A DNA stretch of 35,332 nucleotides from Fibrobacteria bacterium (lineage in GTDB: Bacteria; Fibrobacterota; Fibrobacteria; UBA11236). The DNA is taken from NCBI GenBank assembly GCA_017881725.1, contig JADGQO010000047.1, forward strand, positions 1-35,332. The letters are read 5' to 3'. The notes under the pieces are model-generated. The model saw only the letters and a list, made by a program, of their open reading frames with translations. It did no database searches and was not told the origin of the DNA. The position numbers and the translations under genes are program-made. Each line of letters opens with the position of its first letter. The first letter of the stretch is position 1. Shown here piece by piece: positions 32,470-35,332 of the stretch.

Positions 32470-33180
32470 ATGCAATTAGGCGTTAAAGAAGCTGCAAACC
32501 TTCTAAATATTTCCGAAAAAAGTATTTATCGCTGGATCACCCAGGGATTCCTACCCGCATACCGTGTAAACGACCAGTATCGATTTAATCGCGCCGAGCT
32601 CCTGGAATGGGCGACAAGCCGGAAAATCAACGTCTCCTCCGAGATTTTTCTCGAACCGACCAGCAGCGGCATGCCTATCCCGAGCCTGGTCGAATCGCTC
32701 CAAGCCGGGGGCATTTTCTATCGCATCGAAGGCAAGACGAAAGCCTCCGTTCTCCAATCCGTGGTTGAGCACATGCGTCTTCCGGATGGCGTGGACAGGG
32801 AGTTCGTGTTCCGGGTCATCCTAGCCAGGGAGGAGTTGGCGTCCACGGGAATCGGGGACGGCATTGCCATCCCTCACGTCCGGAATCCGGTCGTCCTTCA
32901 TGTGGCCCAACCCTTGATCACCTTGTGCTTTCTGGAAAAACCGGTCGAGTATTCCGCGCTGGATGGCAAGCCGGTGAGCGCCCTGTTCGGCCTCATTAGC
33001 CCGACGGTACGGGCCCACCTGCACCTACTCTCCCGGCTTTCCTTCGCGCTTAGGGATCCGGGATTCAAGTCCGCGATTCTCCGGCAGGCCCTTCGCGAGG
33101 AAATTCTCGCCGAAGCCGATCGCATCGAAAAGACATTCGCCCCTACCCACTCCGAAGTCCCGGAGAAAATAAGCCGGTGA
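32470..33180 (+). CDS. HTH-EIIA fusion regulator of the plus-strand Ehr operon
   Basis: The 236-residue protein has the same two domains as its divergent twin: an excisionase/MerR-like HTH (about 1-52, VKEAANLLNISEKSIYRWITQGFLPAYRV) and a PTS EIIA domain with the phospho-histidine H136 in TGIGDGIAIPHVRNP. Differences from the twin cluster in the last 15 residues and at a few surface positions of EIIA; in the HTH only residues 10, 13, 19 and 24 differ. Because both promoters carry the same 17-bp element, each protein may act on both operons. ATG 32470 has GGGGAGA upstream and was preferred over TTG 32458. Its TGA overlaps the GTG of the HyfB-like gene (GTGA). Confidence 0.85.
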   Translation: MQLGVKEAANLLNISEKSIYRWITQGFLPAYRVNDQYRFNRAELLEWATSRKINVSSEIFLEPTSSGMPIPSLVESLQAGGIFYRIEGKTKASVLQSVVEHMRLPDGVDREFVFRVILAREELASTGIGDGIAIPHVRNPVVLHVAQPLITLCFLEKPVEYSALDGKPVSALFGLISPTVRAHLHLLSRLSFALRDPGFKSAILRQALREEILAEADRIEKTFAPTHSEVPEKISR

Positions 33181-35156
33181 TTGTTTTTTTACTGAGCATC
33201 CCCATTCTCCTGGCGGGAGCCGCCCTTTCCGCTATGCTGCGCTCCAACCGGACCAGCGGAATCGTGTCCCTTCTCAGCCAGGCTGCCGCAACTATCCTGG
33301 TCACGGCGAGCATCGCTCCCGTGCTACGAGGCAAAACCGTGCTTGCAGGCGTCCTTCCCTGGGCCGCGCCCATCCACAGCATTTCCTTCCGCATCGATGC
33401 CCTCGGTGCATTTTTCCTCTCATGGTCGCTTCCGATGACCTTGCTGGGAACGATCTACGCAACCGGCTACCTCAAACCCTATTTCGACAAGGGTCGGCAT
33501 GGCGGACCGCATTTCGCTTTGCTGAACATGACCCAGCTCGCCTTCGTTCTGATTTATTCCGTGCAGAATGCCCTGGTCTTCATTTTGGCTTGGGAAATAG
33601 CGGCCGTGGCCGCATGGCTGCTTGTCATTTGGGATTATTCCAACCAGAAGATCCGGTTCGCGGGATTCAACTACCTCGTCTCAACCCATGTGGGAATGTT
33701 CGTCCTCGTCGCCGCTTTCATGCTGATGCACAGCAAAACGGGATCCTTGGACTTCAAGGATTTCGGAGCGTTCTTGACCCAACCCAGTTCGGTTCGCGGG
33801 GCGCTCTTCCTCTTGCTCGGCGTGGCGTTCGCGCTCAAGTCCGCCTTCTTCCCATTCCATACCTGGCTGCCCAGGGCCCATTCCGCCGCGCCCGCCCACG
33901 TGTCCGCGTTGATGTCCGGCGTGATCCACAAGGCAGGCCTGTTCGGATTCCTGCGCTTTACCTTGCTGATGGGCAAGCCGGATGAATGGATGGGATGGTC
34001 CGTCCTGGCATTCGGCGCCCTTTCCGCTTTCTTCGGCGTCCTCAATACCGCCCCGCAGCGCGATCTGAAACGGATGCTCGGATATTCCTCCACGGAAAAT
34101 GTCGGCATCGCGGCGATGGGTTTCGGAATCGGGTACTTGGGATGGACATGGAATTTGCCGGGATTGGCCTTATGCGGATTTGCCGGAGGCATCCTCCACC
34201 TGGTGAATCACGCGTTTTTCAAATGCCTATTGTTCTACGCCGCCGGATCCATTTACCGCGCGGTCCACTCGGTCGACTTGGAACGATTGGGAGGGCTCGG
34301 TAAAACCCTGCCGCGTACGGCGGTGTTTTTCCTGATCGGAGGAATGGCCATTGCGGGCTTGCCTCCCCTGAATGGGTTCCTCAGCGAATTCATCATCTAC
34401 TCCGGACTCCTCTCCGGAGGGGCGACCACCGCACAGGGCAACTTGCTTTTCGTCTTAGCCGCAGCGCTGTTGGCTTTCGTAGGAGGCGTGAGCGCCTTTT
34501 CCATGACACGATCTTTTGGCCTGGCGTTTCTGGGGCAACCTCGCGATCCCCATCTGCATCTGCACCAAGGCAAAGAGCCGTCGCAATCGATGCTCGGCAC
34601 GATGACGTTGCATGCGCTTGGGGTTCTGGCCTTGGGATTGATACCCGGTCTGGGCGGATTATTCATCCGATCGACCTTGAGATTGTTTCCAATCCTGGAT
34701 GGGAAATCGGTAGCTCTTCCCCTGCCCGCCCTGATGAATTGGCTCTCGCCCTTGCTTGCGGTCCTCATCGCCGCATCGCTGCTGATCGCCTGGTTGAAAT
34801 CGAAGGGGGCCCGCCTTAGCCAGACTTGGGCTTGCGGATATACGGCGGTTTCGACGCGAATGCAATATACCGGAAACTCCTTCGCGCGACAGTTCGCCGC
34901 GATCTGGTCGGCTTTTCTTCCCGTCCTTAGGCGGGAACAGCTCCCGAGCGAACTATTCCCACAACGTCCGAGCCATCTGGCAACCCATCACGTGGACGCG
35001 GTGGAGCGCCGCATCTTCGAAGCCTTGGGCCAAGGCGAGGAACTCATGACCCAGGCTTCCGATCGCATCTCCGAGCAATCCCACATAGGATTCGCCGCAG
35101 GGCTCGTGGCACTCATTATCATCGTGGCGCTGCTCTTCGGTGGGTTCGCGAAATGA
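33177..35156 (+). CDS. Antiporter-like membrane subunit, HyfB-like (plus-strand operon)
   Basis: This 659-residue protein starts at GTG 33177, overlapping the regulator stop. It has the HyfB layout: LAWEIAAVAAWLLVIWD (TM5 glutamate), ALKSAFFPFHTWLPRAHSAAPAHVSALMSGVIHKAG (TM7 lysine), LKRMLGYSSTENVGIA, HLVNHAFFKCLLFYAAG, and the C-terminal WACGYTAVSTRMQYTGNSFARQ signature. It differs more from the two minus-strand HyfB copies than they do from each other: for example PRAHSAAPAHV instead of PEAHPAAPSHV. It may therefore belong to a different Ehr subtype. Its stop overlaps the next gene (ATGA). Confidence 0.92.
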   Translation: MIVFLLSIPILLAGAALSAMLRSNRTSGIVSLLSQAAATILVTASIAPVLRGKTVLAGVLPWAAPIHSISFRIDALGAFFLSWSLPMTLLGTIYATGYLKPYFDKGRHGGPHFALLNMTQLAFVLIYSVQNALVFILAWEIAAVAAWLLVIWDYSNQKIRFAGFNYLVSTHVGMFVLVAAFMLMHSKTGSLDFKDFGAFLTQPSSVRGALFLLLGVAFALKSAFFPFHTWLPRAHSAAPAHVSALMSGVIHKAGLFGFLRFTLLMGKPDEWMGWSVLAFGALSAFFGVLNTAPQRDLKRMLGYSSTENVGIAAMGFGIGYLGWTWNLPGLALCGFAGGILHLVNHAFFKCLLFYAAGSIYRAVHSVDLERLGGLGKTLPRTAVFFLIGGMAIAGLPPLNGFLSEFIIYSGLLSGGATTAQGNLLFVLAAALLAFVGGVSAFSMTRSFGLAFLGQPRDPHLHLHQGKEPSQSMLGTMTLHALGVLALGLIPGLGGLFIRSTLRLFPILDGKSVALPLPALMNWLSPLLAVLIAASLLIAWLKSKGARLSQTWACGYTAVSTRMQYTGNSFARQFAAIWSAFLPVLRREQLPSELFPQRPSHLATHHVDAVERRIFEALGQGEELMTQASDRISEQSHIGFAAGLVALIIIVALLFGGFAK

Positions 35157-35332
35157 TCTGGGTACAGGCCGCGAACGCGTTAATCCTTTTGCTGATGCCA
35201 TTCGCGCTGATCGGAATTTTGAACCGGGTCAAATCCTTATGGTCCGGCCGCAAGGGGCCGCCAATCCTCCAGTCGGCGTTCGACTTGGCCAGACAGTTCA
35301 AGAAGGCTTCCGTCTATAGTACGACGGCTTCA
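35153..35332 (+). CDS. HyfC-like membrane subunit, N-terminal part (cut by window edge)
   Basis: Sixty codons are visible, from ATG 35153 to the window end. A first membrane helix (NALILLLMPFALIGILNRV) is followed by SGRKGPPILQSAFDLARQFKKASVYST, matching the loop GRQGPPWFQTYYDLRKLLGKDAVYS of the HyfC-like protein at 25765-26676. The ATGA overlap with the HyfB-like gene repeats the packing seen in the minus operon. It shows that a second complex of the same kind continues past the window. Confidence 0.85.
   Translation, partial: MIWVQAANALILLLMPFALIGILNRVKSLWSGRKGPPILQSAFDLARQFKKASVYSTTAS

Overview
The window (35,332 bases, moderately GC-rich) looks like chromosomal sequence from a diderm, flagellated, menaquinone-using bacterium. 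Evidence: L-ring and P-ring flagellar genes (flgH, flgI), an outer-membrane barrel-like protein, two futalosine-pathway menaquinone genes, and a large complex I / hydrogenase-4-like membrane module typical of anaerobic or facultative metabolism. The phylum cannot be fixed from this window; a Fibrobacterota-like or other FCB-type lineage is only a guess, prompted by the PorV-like barrel protein. I see no insertion sequence, CRISPR array or rRNA.

Layout. 1-740: start of a Xer-type tyrosine recombinase gene (minus strand, cut by the window edge), then a tRNA-Lys with promoter and terminator. 795-2260: an arsenic operon arsR - aquaporin - arsC with a palindromic operator. 2393-7110 (all minus): biosynthetic arginine decarboxylase speA, a 60-residue membrane protein, an outer-membrane protein and an M23 peptidase. 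7321-14014: an unknown membrane protein, a PHP phosphoesterase, mannose-1-phosphate guanylyltransferase, a GT9-like glycosyltransferase and a GAF-GAF-GGDEF diguanylate cyclase. 14050-16618: translationally coupled pfkB-type kinase, mqnB and mqnD. 16827-21145: flagellar rod and ring operon flgF-flgG-flgA-flgH-flgI behind a candidate sigma-54 promoter.

21248-35332 is the most interesting part. Two divergent operons encode complexes related to hydrogenase 4 / formate hydrogenlyase. The minus-strand operon is complete: regulator, HyfB-like, a second HyfB-like, HyfC, HyfE, HyfF, HyfG (large subunit) and a ferredoxin-small-subunit fusion (HyfH/HyfI-like). Its large subunit has lost all four nickel-binding cysteines, so it should be an energy-converting hydrogenase-related (Ehr) complex and not a hydrogenase. 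The plus-strand operon starts with a near-identical regulator, then another HyfB-like gene and the start of a HyfC-like gene, and runs off the window. Each regulator fuses an excisionase/MerR-type helix-turn-helix to a PTS EIIA domain with a conserved phospho-histidine. Both regulator genes share an identical 17-bp element, TGGACATTTATGGACAT, placed the same way within their promoters. A SAM-dependent methyltransferase gene sits between the operons. Together this suggests a pair of Ehr-type ion-pumping complexes under a shared, probably phosphorylation-sensitive, regulatory switch.
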